From: Dirofilaria immitis
Taxonomy: Eukaryota; Nematoda; Chromadorea; Rhabditida; Onchocercidae
DNA: 64,000 nucleotides
Direction of reading: 5' to 3'
Assembly: GCA_024305405.1 (NCBI GenBank)
Contig: JAKNDB010000087.1
Coordinates: 8,186,501-8,250,500, forward strand
Shown here: piece by piece, positions 52,131 through 64,000 of the stretch
Layout: each line of letters opens with the position of its first letter
Position numbering within the stretch: the stretch's first letter is position 1
Position numbers and translations under genes: made by a program
The notes under the pieces: model-generated
The model's input: only the letters and a program-made list of their open reading frames with translations
What the model was told of the DNA's origin: nothing
The model's database searches: none

Positions 52131-52799
52131 TCAAAGACCTACGAATATAATTAAAAAATATGAAACTCGATCCAATAAAAAAAGGGAAAAAGTAATCTTA
52201 ACAACGACTTCTCCCAACTAACGTTAACTTGTTTGTCGACGTTGTCACTCACTTCTATAGTTTCTTGCAAAATATATGGAATTCAAAAATTCCTAAAAAT
52301 TTCAGCATGATAAAAAGCAAATAGAAGTAAGTAATACACCATAATGAATGATGTTTTCAAATAGAATTTGTTTATTTGCGCTTGACGCCTCTAGATACAA
52401 ATAAAAACAGTGATATGATCGATGCGCCAAAAATTATTTGAAATTATTTATTCTCTCAAATTTTTAGCTTCTAGTCAAACTGTGAAAGATCTGAAATGTG
52501 CAGGCAAATAAAATACACAGTTTGCAACAAGAATAAGGTAAAGTCGTAAAAAATAAGGAAACCACGAAAACTTTGGCAGAATCCTCAACAATTCAAAATT
52601 ATTTAAATAATTTCATAACTTTCGATAGCATCGCAAAACAAAAAAGTTACCTCGATAAGGAAAAATAATATTAGTTTTGCTACAAAATTTCTACCACTGC
52701 CCAAAGTTACTTACACATATATATTATCATCAAAGAGCTGATATTATACAGGTAAATATATATATCAATAAAATCAACACACATCCTAAACTTAATTCA
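52131..52799. other. Short spacer between MRPL28 and TRMT10A
   Basis: About 670 bp between the MRPL28 stop and the TRMT10A start, on the same strand. It should hold the MRPL28 3' end and the TRMT10A outron. A nematode operon with trans-splicing of the downstream gene is possible; no further gene seen. Confidence 0.5.
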
Positions 52800-54846
52800 T
52801 CACTTTTTTAACCGCTGTGCTGCAATTTGCATCAACTTTCTTGCTTTTTGTCCGATAACTGACTGTGATTCCAACTCTTTAGTTACTTTATCATGATCCG
52901 GATTTTCTTCACCAACTGCTAATCGTTTAACCAAATCAAGCTCAAATTTATATTTTTCCGGTATTGGTTTGACACTTTCTTCAATTTCTTGCTGCTTTCT
53001 AAAATAAAAAAACTACATAGTTAATTAATAAAAATTTCCTTGCATTTTCCAACAAATTCAAATCTTTTTAAAACTGGAAAAAAAAATATAAAGAATGAGA
53101 TATATAGAATGCAGAATATATAACGATATATATTTATATAAGTCCTGAATTTCATAACCGATCACACTTCTTTCCATCTTTTTCAGAACTCGTAAACATG
53201 AAAAGCAATAAAACAGAAATGCAATAAATCAAATGTTCCAACTGTAAACTATAAGTCAGTGAAAATAACATATACGTCAAACCTGCATGCTTCATTTAAA
53301 TCCAAGCCAAACCAGTCAGCTTCTTCTATTGGTATTACAAATTTTGTATATTTCTGTTTTATAAAATTATGCCGCTCTGGATCATTTGGATAATAAGTAC
53401 CTTTCGCCAAAACAAGTAGAATTTCACGCTTCAGTTTAATGCCTAGTCTAGAAAATATCATTTACATAACTTGATAATGAACTGAAAAGTTTACAGTGAA
53501 AAAGCTCAACTCACGATATGAAAATGGATAAATCAACTTCGAACCATAAACAATTATTTATCTGCAATAACTGACAATTCAAAAATGTTAAATGAAAGGT
53601 TATTAAATTTGATGAGCACTGGTATCTGACTTCAAGAAAAATTATACTTTGAACCGATATCAATTTCGGGCGTTTCTAATAAATATAAGTCAAGTCCGAA
53701 ATGTTGATCGATCAGGCGACATGTACGCTCCGTTACGGTAATCTTCATATGTTTGTTCAGAACTTCCGAATATACAATAACACTTTTCAAACGTGGAAAG
53801 AAAAAATGCGGTACCCAGTGCTTTGGTAAAATCTGAAGTATAAAATTATTATTTAAATGAATGTTTGTGCAAAGATATTTTACATTATTAACTATACCTT
53901 TTTTTTCGTGTAAGGACGCGACTGTATGTAACCTTTACTACCATTTCGCCACCCCACAGTCCTTTATCAGCCTCTTGTGGGTGAAAAGTAGTTAATGGAT
54001 AATCCTGCAAAAGTATATTCTTTTCCTTCACTTATAATGCAAATAAAAAAGATCATAACGAAAATTTGGACATTATTAAATATCTTAAATCCATCAGACA
54101 TTTCAAAACTTTTTCAAATAAACTACAAAGAAAGAATACTAGATTTAGTGAAAGCTTAAAACTAAATTTCTTTTATCTTTCCATTTCTAATTACTTCATA
54201 TCACTAGAAAATCAATCAAAATTAAAATGGAATGAAATAACAGATGAATGTTAAATTCTCATAACTCATTCATAGTTTCACAATAATTCACCTCAGTTTC
54301 TACCATAATACGACGTTTAGTATCCCATTCATATCGGTATACCGGTTTTCGATAGTGCACAGGTTTTGCTTGACTAAGCACAAACTGCAAACATTAGAAA
54401 TCATGCATTTTCAATCAATAATTACAAGTAATTTAATGATATGATATTCCAATGTTTCATTTGGAAAAGTACAAAAAGGTAAAATAAGTGAGTGTTTATT
54501 TTTATTTACATATTTAGATGTTTCTTCTATTTACAAAGTCCTATATCGTATTATTCGTTTTAAGAAATTCGCGAGTTCCTAACAATATTTCAGCAAATTT
54601 TTGCTCAGATACCTATATTTCAGTTTCCTGCTTCATTTTGCGTAAATTTCTCTTTCCATAATACTTTAAAAGTAAGCACTGAACATACTTCCCAATATCT
54701 TTTTTATAATAATGAGGCAAGCGGTGTACAATAGAATTCTTATTGTCCCAAATCTCTTTATTCCGTCGGATACGCTCTGCTCGATCCCAAGTAATTATCG
54801 GAACTGGTGCCAAATTCGTCACAGATTTTAAATTTTTACCAAACAT
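52800..54846 (-). CDS. mrpl-28: Mitochondrial ribosomal protein L28 (bL28m), frame broken twice
   Basis: Large-subunit mitoribosomal protein. Exons 5' to 3': 54846-54689, 54384-54292, 54004-53898, 53832-53648, 53447-53283, 52998-52800; about 302 residues with the two repairs. Landmarks: SIVHRLPHYYKK, KPVHYRKP, DKGLWGGEMVVK, VYSEVLNKHMKITVTERT, FGLDLYLLETPEIDI, KLKREILLVLAKG, YYPNDPERHNFIKQKY, and IPIEEADWFGLDLNEACRK, all placed as in animal MRPL28, with a Lys-rich end. Exon 1 needs one more A in the run at 54700-54705 (KK-RYWE before the donor). Exon 3 needs one base at 53932-53936 (VVKG, then YIQSRPYT). Both exons are one base short of a multiple of three, and both repairs also restore splice phase. 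An ATG just upstream in another frame makes the exact start uncertain. Confidence 0.92.
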
Positions 54847-55004
54847 GCGGTTGTCATTCTGAACTCTGAAATTTTATTATTTATGAAATAAATCGCAAAG
54901 ATCATTTAAATCAAAAATTTGAAGGAAAATCAATTTTATCAAAATAAGAAAAAAAAGTCAAGTGAAGTAATTTCTAAGTCTCAAGTTCTGAAGCTAACGA
55001 TTTA

Positions 55005-55100
55005 TTTAGATTTACACCTGAGCGAATTCATTACATTCACATCCTCTATAATTCTTTAGATTTACACCAGAGCGAACTTAATATATTCACATCTTCTATA
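55005..55100. repeat. Imperfect 50 bp tandem duplication
   Basis: Two units, 55005-55054 and 55055-55100, both begin TTTAGATTTACACC and end with a CACATC(C/T)TCTATA core. They differ by a few substitutions. Confidence 0.85.
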
Positions 55101-55343
55101 TGGTAAATAAAGTTTGAAAATAAATACTTAACAAATGCCTTTTAGATAATTCCATCCTTCGAATAATTCTACAATTACCTCTAATATGCTAGTATCTTAT
55201 AGCTCATAACTGTTTATTAAGATAGAAATTCAAACATTTATTATTCGTCCATAAAATTAAAATTACCATAAACTTTAGCAAAAATTTTGAAATATTTACT
55301 TGGCATTACTTATCCCAGTGAAACTGAACATACCTAGGTTCCT

Positions 55344-55990
55344 TTGTACTTCAATGCCTTACGTTTAATTCCCGACTATATCCTGATTTACCCATTTCTA
55401 GTGAAATACTCTAAAACTCTAGATGTAAAACCCCAAGATATTCACATGAAGAAACAACAGTGGCAACCACAATACATTCGCAACTCGCACGTGTACCCGA
55501 ATGTTTCATTTTGTTTTGATAATCAATTTTCTGCGTCTATGGAGAGTGTTTTCATGTACTTTTATCAGTCTGTATCATTCCTTCAATGATAGTATTATTT
55601 TTACTACTTTCAATCTCTATTGAAATATCCATCCGTGATTTCTTTTTCATTGACCTCTTCCATTATTCCAGTGACATCTTTTTCCCTATTCCGGTTTCTC
55701 CTGTAATTATTATCAGCGATTATATCACTGTTCCTTATTGTCCGTATCTTTACCATCTCATCAATGATAACATCTTTTTTATACTCCAAATCTTTCTTGC
55801 AGCCATTCCAATAGTTTTCATCGTCACATTACTGTTTATCTTGTCACATTCTCTGCGGGCAGTATTTCTCATTTTCTTATCGATCCTCATTTGTGTTTTA
55901 TCTCGTGACAACATTTTTTTCTTTCACTCTCTGCTGCTACATAATCCTAGCTACCCAACATTTTTTCGTAATTCAGCACCAATCAATTAA
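55344..55990 (+). other. Two overlapping open frames, coding status unknown
   Basis: An open frame at 55344-55589 (81 codons, no ATG at its start) overlaps by four bases (ATGA) an ATG-initiated 134-codon frame at 55586-55990. The second is very hydrophobic (for example IPIVFIVTLLFILSHS) with several candidate membrane segments. The one-base shift between them is the direction expected if one base is missing, as in neighbouring genes, which would give about 215 codons. I recognise no family. The T-rich composition can produce hydrophobic frames by chance, and the minus strand also has an open hydrophilic frame here. Could be noncoding. Confidence 0.2.
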
Positions 55991-58859
55991 TTCATTGGGC
56001 AAATTTGGCTTTATTCTATTTGTGATCGGACGCCTGTAGCTCGAACCAGATGAGTGATAGTAAAATAGATCGACCTCGAAGTAACTTCACTGATGACACT
56101 ATTACAAAATGATTAAGTTCAAAGTTCAAAAATTTGATTAATAATATATAAGATATTTGTTGCAAAAAAATCTAAATTTTCCTTGTCAAATTAAAACATT
56201 TTACTTTTAAACTGCGATCACTTAACGTGATCAACAAAATAATTTCATTGATGACCGGAAAAAATATTTTACAAAGAATTAAGTTCCAAGTTTAAAAATC
56301 CAATAATTTAATGTTTGAGATAATTGCTAGTGAAATCTTAGACTTATTTATCAAGTTAAAATACTTCAAAGAGTGAATGCGAATCCCAATTGTATACGTT
56401 AGAACAATTAAGAAATAAGAAAGAAATTTGTAGATTTTTTGGCAGGCAGACAGCTTAGTTGGTCTAAAAACAATAAGTAGATAAAAAATGTTTAATTGTA
56501 TATGATTTTTTTTGTAAATTTCATTTTTATTTTATCTTTGGATAAACAATAAATGACGTTACCGTATGATATTATAGCCATCTGCTGTAACCATCCTCCG
56601 TCCTACGGTACTTTTAATTTTATGCAAAGTATTGTAGGTATAATATATTACATTGATAATGGTTAGTCGGAATAAAACATAATAAAATAAATGAAGGTCA
56701 ACAAATGTATCAAAATGAGCGAGTAAAAGTAAAATTTAACAAATATAAAGTGGATATTCGAAACTTCTATATAATTATTATAATGTTAAGTCATTTCGTG
56801 AACTTTTATAAACTTCTGAAAATACCACGAGAAATTTATTGGAAAAGATGATGAAATTTTGAAAAAGTATTCCAAATTTTTAAAAGCCATTTTCATTGTT
56901 TGGTTAAAAGGCGGATAGTTCCAATTTCGGTATAATGGTATATGTATTAGAATAAAAATGCGTCGATTGAATTATGCTAGTAATACAAATATTTTTAGTA
57001 ATATCGTGGTCCTCCTATTGATAATAAAACTTGCTAAAACATGCTGCAGAAAATTATTAGAATATTTTAAATAATGTTGAAAACTTTTTCATTCTTTTGC
57101 ATAAATTTTTTTGTAAAATTCTCTTTTCTTCAAAAAAAAAAAATTTTATAGATGCCTTGGTTTTATCTAAATTATTATCACTGATATTATTTCAAGTTTT
57201 ACTGACATTTTCTTTTCAAAAATTAATTGCTGCAAAAAAGATTTTTAATATTTTTAAATTACAATTTGATATAAAAATGATTTATCAGTTGATTCTTTAA
57301 AACAAAGATAATCTTGTTAAATCTCATACTGTTAAATTTCATCTCATACTAGATATAATGAAAGATTTTTTTATATGTGATTAGTCTTAAATCAAATTAG
57401 ATCAAATACTTTCCTGAGGTCAAAGTTTACTCTTATGCGCATAGTGCCCGCTCTCAACACTGTATGAAATTATTATTTGCATTACAACGATAATTACTAG
57501 ACCAGTTTTATAAACAATAAATCAAGAAAGTAAAATTCAATGTTGTGATGAATAAGAGAAATATTTAATTATAATTATTTATACAATTAAAATCCCTCAA
57601 CTTTTTTATTCAAGAAAATAGAGAGCTATGTAATTTATTTGCATATGAAAACTTCGGAGATTTATTTCCTTAGATTTATTATTATGCATAATTACGGAGA
57701 AACGGCAAAGAGATGAATTTTATGATATGAAACAGAATATTAAGATGAAGAAAATGATGTCATTAACCTTAGCATAATTTTTTCCATTTTAGATTTCGTT
57801 TAATAAAAACAAATGAATCAATTAACATTCTTAAACTTTGAACACTGATAAACAAATTTTTTTAATGGATAGCATTTCTAATGGCAAATTGAAATATTTT
57901 TTTGCTATTGTCAGAATCGAGGAACTTTTAATATCGTATCCGTAATGTTGACATTGTCAAAACTATCCTATTTATCAGGGCTTTATTTATTTATTATTTA
58001 TTAATGATTGGATTATATATGAATGTTATTTTATTAATTAATGATTGGAAATATCATTAAACACTTTTTTATAGCTTTATCTCCGAAACAACAAATTGAT
58101 CTCATTTTAAGGTCAATTTTCTTAGTTAGCCATCGCCTAACAGACTAGCTTCAAGTACTGGTGGTGACTTTCTGTGTTTCCGTTTTCAAATTTGAGGAAA
58201 AAGTATTCCTATACATACGAATTCAAATTTCATTGCTTTTTGCACCTACCAAAAGCCGAATTGATTCCTTCGGAATTTTGTTTTTGTAATTTTTAAACTG
58301 AAATAAAGCTGTAATTTCTTTTAATCGTTGGATTAAAAATATAGTTCGGAGGATTGAAATATCTGTCAGTAATATGTAAAATAAGTCGAGAAAATATCAT
58401 TAATAGCTGTTTTATGATGTAATTATTTATTATAATCTTTTTAATATTTTCTCATTCTATTTGTTGCATTATCATATTTTTCTATTATTCCTTTCTCATT
58501 CTATGTTATTCCTTAATCTTTATTTTGATATTATATTATTTCTTATTTTATTTCCATAAATGTAAATAATATTTTTGAATTTTTATCCTTAATTAGCATT
58601 TTTTTAAATTGATCAATGTTTTATCTTTCCCTAAATATGTTCTGTTTCATGCCCACTTATTGTTTCCATTTTTGCCATATTGAACTTGAAATTCATAGTT
58701 CATTCATCCCGTACAATGCCAGAATCTTGTGAATAATCTCAAATATATTATTTTTCACCTTCAAATAAGTGCAAAAAGATAGCAAATTGAGGATCCCAAA
58801 CTTCATACTGAATTATTTTAGGGGTGGTATATAAAAGTTTCTGATGATATAGCTTAATA

Positions 58860-61800
58860 ATGAAAGATTCAGACAAACATTTGATTAGGAGCCCAGCATG
58901 GAAAAATCCCCGTGATGTTATTAAGAAAGGAATCCAAAGAAACAGGTATTTGCTTGTGAGAGTTATCAGAAAAGTTCTATAAATTTCGAATTTGCGAAAA
59001 TGGATAGTAGATTCTTTGCGTATTTCAAATTTAGTTACGAATCTTTTGTTAAGCAGAGTTTTTATTGCTGCTGTTTTGTCAAAAATTTAAATATGAATTA
59101 AATAAATTCTAATAATTTCAGGCGAGGCTTGTCAATTTCATCTTCATCGTCGTCATCATCATCATTAAAACAATTATCCACTGATAATGAAATAGATGAA
59201 AGTTTCTCAATATTTTCGACAAGAGGATCGCGAGGAGCTGATTCAATTATCATAAATCCATTTCGAGTATTTTTCATTCATTGTCTTTATTCTATTCTTT
59301 ATTTTATTTATTTATTTTTCTGCACATTTATCAGTTTTGTTTTCTAAGGAAGTTCTGTTATGAAGTAATTTTTTCAAAATTTTTGCAATTAATCTAAATT
59401 TGGAAAGTTAATAGAAATAATGTTTGATGCATATTTTTATTATCAGCTTCTGGCGAAATAAATTAATTTCGTTCACTTTCACTTATTAGCTCACTCTAAA
59501 CTGTGATTTATCGTTTGGATAAGCAAATTTGTAATCATGTTTACGATACTGTATATTGTACTTGGTAGATATCATGAATATCCAATATTATAGCATTATG
59601 ATTTACAGCGAACATCCTGTAAAAGATTGTTCAGTCAAAATCCTGTCCCGGAGAAAATTGATGATGATAACAATGATATTTCATCGACAGTTGATTTAAT
59701 CGTGGACAGTAATGCTTTGCAGGAATTCCCATCAAACATTTTCGATAAGATAAGGAAAATTTCTACACCTAAAGAAACTGTATGTCACAATAAATTCTTA
59801 TGTTACATTTATTTACTTGAAGTTGAGAATATTTATAACGGTGCAAACTTTAATGTGGTCTTTCCTTCCAATAATTTTATTGCCTTGAAGATTGAATATT
59901 CATTTACTCATTTTGTCTCCCGTAATATCCAGAAACTAATTTGAAATTTATGTACCATGAAGAGCAATTACTGCAGTTATCACTAATGATAGATTTCACA
60001 TCTCTAGGAAATAATGGTCTTATTTCTACCATCAACGTCTTTGTATTGCAGAAAGACACCATTATCACTGCTAACGCTACCAATACTTCAATCACAGGAT
60101 CACTTCCAGTTGATTTCTCAAGCATTGACGAATTTAGTTGTTCAACATCAAAAAGAGAGCTTTTGCAATAGAGGAATTGAAGACAAAGGTAGATTCACTT
60201 CCAGTTGATCTCCGACTTGGTTTTAAATTACGCTTAGAATCACCGAAGCGTTTCTTCTGGTTGGAAAAATCGAAAGGAATCGGTAAGTCAACTATATGCT
60301 TAAATAAGACATGTTCTTTAAAAATTTAAAATATTATGAAATTGGTATTTAATTTGATTAATCTGGGTTTATTATAGCAGATATTTCGTTAACTTATGTA
60401 TATATATATATATTTTTTTATCAAACGAAAGACAGGAGAACTTTTTAACTTGATAAAGTCTTATGAGACGATTCGCGACGTCTATCTTTTTGCCATGATT
60501 TTCTTTCAGTTTCCTTAATTTTTTGTTTTCCATATTTCAGCAGATTATGACGACGCAATCAAATTGTTTTGTTCGTTGCAGGCTGGAACTAATGAGGTAA
60601 GGAAACTGAACGATATTAAAAGTTCAAAAAAAACTTTGTTTGGCAACTTAATAAAGAAAATGTTTAAGTACTATGTTTAGCCGTCTTGAATATTTAACAT
60701 ATATAAATGACCATAAATTATACAATATTTATCTCTTAAGCGGTTTCAAATGTTATGAGACGATTATTGACATCGTATTCGGACTGGAAGATGATGTTAA
60801 TCAATTATGCATAGTTAATTTTACTGGGGTAAAATAACGTTTCAACAAATATAACTTTTCAGGTATCTTTGGAAACAATTGGGAGATCGGTCAGCGATGT
60901 ATCTAAATTTCTAGCTTGCACGCTTTATTGGCAGTTTCCAGATTTAGCTTGGCAGCCATCATTTCCACGTCTAGACAACGATTCTCGTTTGATAACTATG
61001 CGAAATCCTGCTGTGCCAAATTTACATACACTTGGTGATCCACTGGTTCAAGCACTAACAATGCAATGGTACATTATCACCAATCATTAGCGAAAATTCT
61101 TCAAATCTTGATCAGTTTTTGCTCTAATTATGTTTAGAAATTTTATTTAACTGAATTTTATGATTCAACAGGTTTTTATCACTCGAACAACTCTACCATT
61201 CTTGGCGATTCGGAAAGCGATTGTATTTTTACGCTTGTTGTCCAGCGTATACAATATTGTTTTGGAAAAGTTCCAAAGGTATCGTTGAAGTGAATGGAAA
61301 TTCAAGTAAAAGCGGCGAAAAATATAATTTTCAAGTCGTTATAACACCTACGTCATATGGTTTTCGTCAACAGTTACGGGAAGACGGTAACATTTAATGA
61401 ATTTTCTGTTATATAATTTTATATAACTTTAAGGCTTATGTTGTGATATTTTTGACATTAAAAATTTTACTGGAAAAAACTTCAAAATCGTATGATTTTA
61501 TTATTATGGAATGAATATTATATAAATAAGTATATATGTTTCTTTATGATAGATGAATATACCTGTTTCTTTACGCTTAGCTCTCTAGAAATGACCGTGT
61601 TGAGTATGTGCACTACTCAGTAAAGCATTGTTAATCTTAGGTATAAAATATTCAATGCCATTTCGTCATTCACGAAATTCGTCATCCAGACATTCATTTC
61701 TAAATTACAACTGTTTGCGAGATGCAACTCAAAGTCAACCTCCAATGATTTCTGATAACAAGAAGGGACAGTCATGGATATCATCAGATAGTTCATTTTC

Positions 61801-63367
61801 TGGAAGGCGTAATGATTTGGTTCTAATTTGCGATTCAAAAGAAAATCATATTGAAAGCGAGAATGGAAGAGGAATAAAGGAAAGAAATGACAAAGGAGAA
61901 GAAAGGTTAATATAAAACATTGTTGATTTGATTTTCCAAAGTATCTTAATCGTGATTAGCCGTTCTGCAATGTTTTTTATCCTTTACTAGGTCTAAATTA
62001 ACGGTTTTCTAGACTTTTCTTGATTTTTTTTTTTTTGAAAACATACAGGGATTAAACAAAAATGAGTACTGCGTGTTAATCGAAACCGTTTGAATATTTT
62101 TATAATTATAGTATTTCGTAACATTTATTAGTTTATTGACTGCTAACATTCTAACCTTTTTATTTTATCAAACAATTACTTGTCTTTTACTTGGTTACAT
62201 CATTTTTGCTAGCTTTATTTCAGTTCGGATGATCTGAGTAGTTCGAATGATACGGATAATGATGAATGGCTAAGAGGAATAGGTATATCTCCAAGGAAAA
62301 CTCTAAAGATTACGCGAAAGTAAATGAAATTTATGATATTGAAGATAATATTTGATAATTGATTATTCTGATGTGCGATTCAAAAGAAAATAAAATTGAA
62401 AGCGAGATTTTTATCAATAGCCGTTTGAGTGAAATCGAAAAATTGATTTTCTAAAGGAAAAAAGTATTTTCTATAATTTCAAAAATTCTATTAACAGCGC
62501 TGAGAAATTTATTTCTGTTCATATCAAATATTTCTCATCAAAAATCTATATTGCAGTAAATCGGTGGCGTCAAACCAGTCTCTAAATTATGAACGTTCGT
62601 TATCATTGGATCCAGATTTTATGAATGAGAACAGGAAAAGTGCAATTGTAATAAACGATTTAGACAGTATTGCGGTAACTTTAACTTTCATTTTTGTGCT
62701 ATCCATTCTGAAAAGTTCGAGAATATTCATGGGTTTTTATGACCATATTTTTAAGGCTCTTTATAATATGATGACTACATCGAATTTCGGGCGTGTTGCA
62801 ACTGGACCACAAGCCGGTTTTCCACCAACTCTTTTAGCCAGACAGCCGTTTCTAAATGCAGTATTGAAGAATTTGAAAGTAGGCGTATTTATTTATCCTT
62901 TTTATCTCACGATTTTCGAAGCATTTAAAAACTTTTATTCTGTTATTGTGATTTTCCAGTGTCAGTATCGAGAGTTCACAAAAGATGGCGCTGATTTTTA
63001 TGTCTGCGAGTGGGAAAATGGTCCTATTATGCCTCATATGCTTTCAATGGTAGTCATTCATAATCTTGATAGTTTTTAATAATCTTAGTGCAACGGAAAG
63101 AAAAGTGGAAATATAATGTATAAATATATTATCTGCACTGCAAATTTATTTTTAAATTCATTCCTGTAACAATACATTTTCTAAAGACTTTTCTTGCAGT
63201 TGGAAAATTTTCTTCGACACAGCTCAAAATCCGACCAAGAAAACTCCATCACAGGTCGAATAAGCGGTCGTTTCAAATGTCCAGGAATGAATGATGCAGT
63301 TTGTCTTGGTGGAATGACAAATTTCAGCAGTTTTGAATTTCATCTTGGTTCTTTCTTCAAATCATGA
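58860..63367 (+). CDS. dnsn-1: DONSON homologue (replication fork / CMG assembly factor), frame broken
   Basis: DONSON (Drosophila humpty dumpty, C. elegans DNSN-1) helps load the CMG helicase and protects forks. Thirteen exons: 58860-58945, 59122-59266, 59609-59779, 59933-60282, 60541-60596, 60863-61068, 61172-61386, 61641-61905, 62224-62319, 62557-62674, 62756-62878, 62960-63049, 63200-63367; about 696 residues with repairs (human 566). The N-terminus is Ser-rich and disordered. Conserved core: ESPKRFFWLEKSKG, CTLYWQFPDLAWQPSFPR, the Tyr/Cys-rich KRLYFYACCPAYTILFWK, ITPTSYGFRQQLREDGIKY, GPQAGFPPTLLARQPF and ENGPIMPHML, in the same order as human DONSON. Exon 4 needs two bases: one near its start (A run 59933-59935) to match the incoming phase, and one A in the run 60150-60154 (STSK-K-RAFAIEELK). 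With both, its 352 nt fit phase. The start ATG is the first in frame; the stop in the last exon leaves a shorter C-terminus than human. Confidence 0.9.
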
Positions 63368-64000
63368 TGGTAGTTGTTTTAACTGTGTGTGTATCTTATG
63401 TCTTTCATCATTTAAACTTCTTGTAGAATTCAGCTTCGCATCAATATATTGGCATCGAATGATATCATCACTAGTTGATACGCATCACGCTGAATAATGA
63501 AGAGTACTAATGTTTTTTTCCAAAATTAATTTAGTAAATAATATCTGCTAAATGCTTATTACAGTCATATTTATGTATTTTTACCACGACTATATCTCTC
63601 TCCTACAGCACTAATCTTTCTTCGGCGAATGGCATTGAATTCGGCGGTACAATCCTTTTACTTTTATCAAATAAAATGATATTAGTTCATTTTACTTCTA
63701 AAGAAATCAATAAAGTAGGCATTAAATAGTAAACATGAAATAACTTTACCTTTTAATTTTCCAGCTATCTTGATATGCACATATATTCATTTGGCCGTAT
63801 TGTTATTCGAGTAATCGGTGATAATTACATGAACATTATATGCTTTTGTCAATCTTTTTTTTATTCTTCTCTCGGAAAAGTCTTACGCTTCTTTTTCAAA
63901 TTTTATTTTCGATACGGGTGAATGATACGTGTTGTTTGCTGTTAAAAGTATCATTCATATTGTTGTTGTATTTGAAATGCAAAAAACTTCCTTGCAATTA
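63368..64000. other. Downstream flank of DONSON
   Basis: No gene I can support. One exon-like stretch exists: acceptor CCTACAG at 63602-63608, open frame TNLSSANGIEFGGTILL..., then a GTAGGC donor at 63715 and a 50 bp AT-rich gap to another TTCCAG at 63759-63764. The joined frame ends almost at once, so it may be the tail of an alternative transcript or chance. Confidence 0.35.

Larger units (their letters stand above)
54847..58859. other. Divergent intergenic region (MRPL28 / DONSON)
   Basis: About 4 kb. It contains an imperfect 50 bp tandem duplication (55005-55100) and a pair of overlapping open frames at 55344-55990 (separate entry). The rest is AT-rich with nothing supportable. The end nearest 58.86 kb should contain the DONSON promoter; a TTTTAG acceptor-like site is at about 58816-58821. 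Confidence 0.45.

Overview
The window is nuclear DNA from a nematode, most likely a clade III (spirurid/filarial-type) worm. It is very AT-rich. The genes are split by many small AT-rich introns with TTTCAG-like acceptors, acceptor sites lie just upstream of several start codons (the pattern expected for spliced-leader trans-splicing), and the predicted proteins look most like nematode members of their families, including a nematode-specific DB-module protein. The species assignment is inference.

Layout: 1-12.7 kb is AT-rich sequence without a supportable gene. From 12.7 to 34.5 kb (+) lies a protein kinase A catalytic subunit gene (kin-1 type). It has three candidate alternative first exons (12.7, 21.4 and 26.2 kb), all ending in the same splice phase and feeding one kinase-domain exon set (29.0-34.5 kb). 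One of its introns carries a decayed 18S rRNA gene fragment. After a roughly 1 kb TAA microsatellite (36.2-37.2 kb) come a secreted DB-module protein (+, 38.3-39.2 kb), an NSUN4-type mitochondrial rRNA m5C methyltransferase (-, 40.4-43.3 kb), a tail-anchored UBE2J1/UBC-26-type ubiquitin-conjugating enzyme (+, 44.7-47.4 kb), a TRMT10A-type tRNA m1G9 methyltransferase (-, 49.9-52.1 kb), mitochondrial ribosomal protein L28 (-, 52.8-54.8 kb) and a DONSON/dnsn-1 replication factor (+, 58.9-63.4 kb). The genes are ordinary housekeeping genes, except for the DB protein. NSUN4 and MRPL28 both serve the mitochondrial ribosome, and the close same-strand MRPL28-TRMT10A pair could be an operon.

The most striking pattern is that six of the seven genes need one or two single-base insertions, nearly all in short A or T runs, to keep the family reading frame, while splice sites and stop codons are otherwise intact. 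This looks like systematic homopolymer undercalling in the assembly rather than seven independent pseudogenes. I found no CRISPR array, no intact mobile element and no convincing novel multi-gene system.
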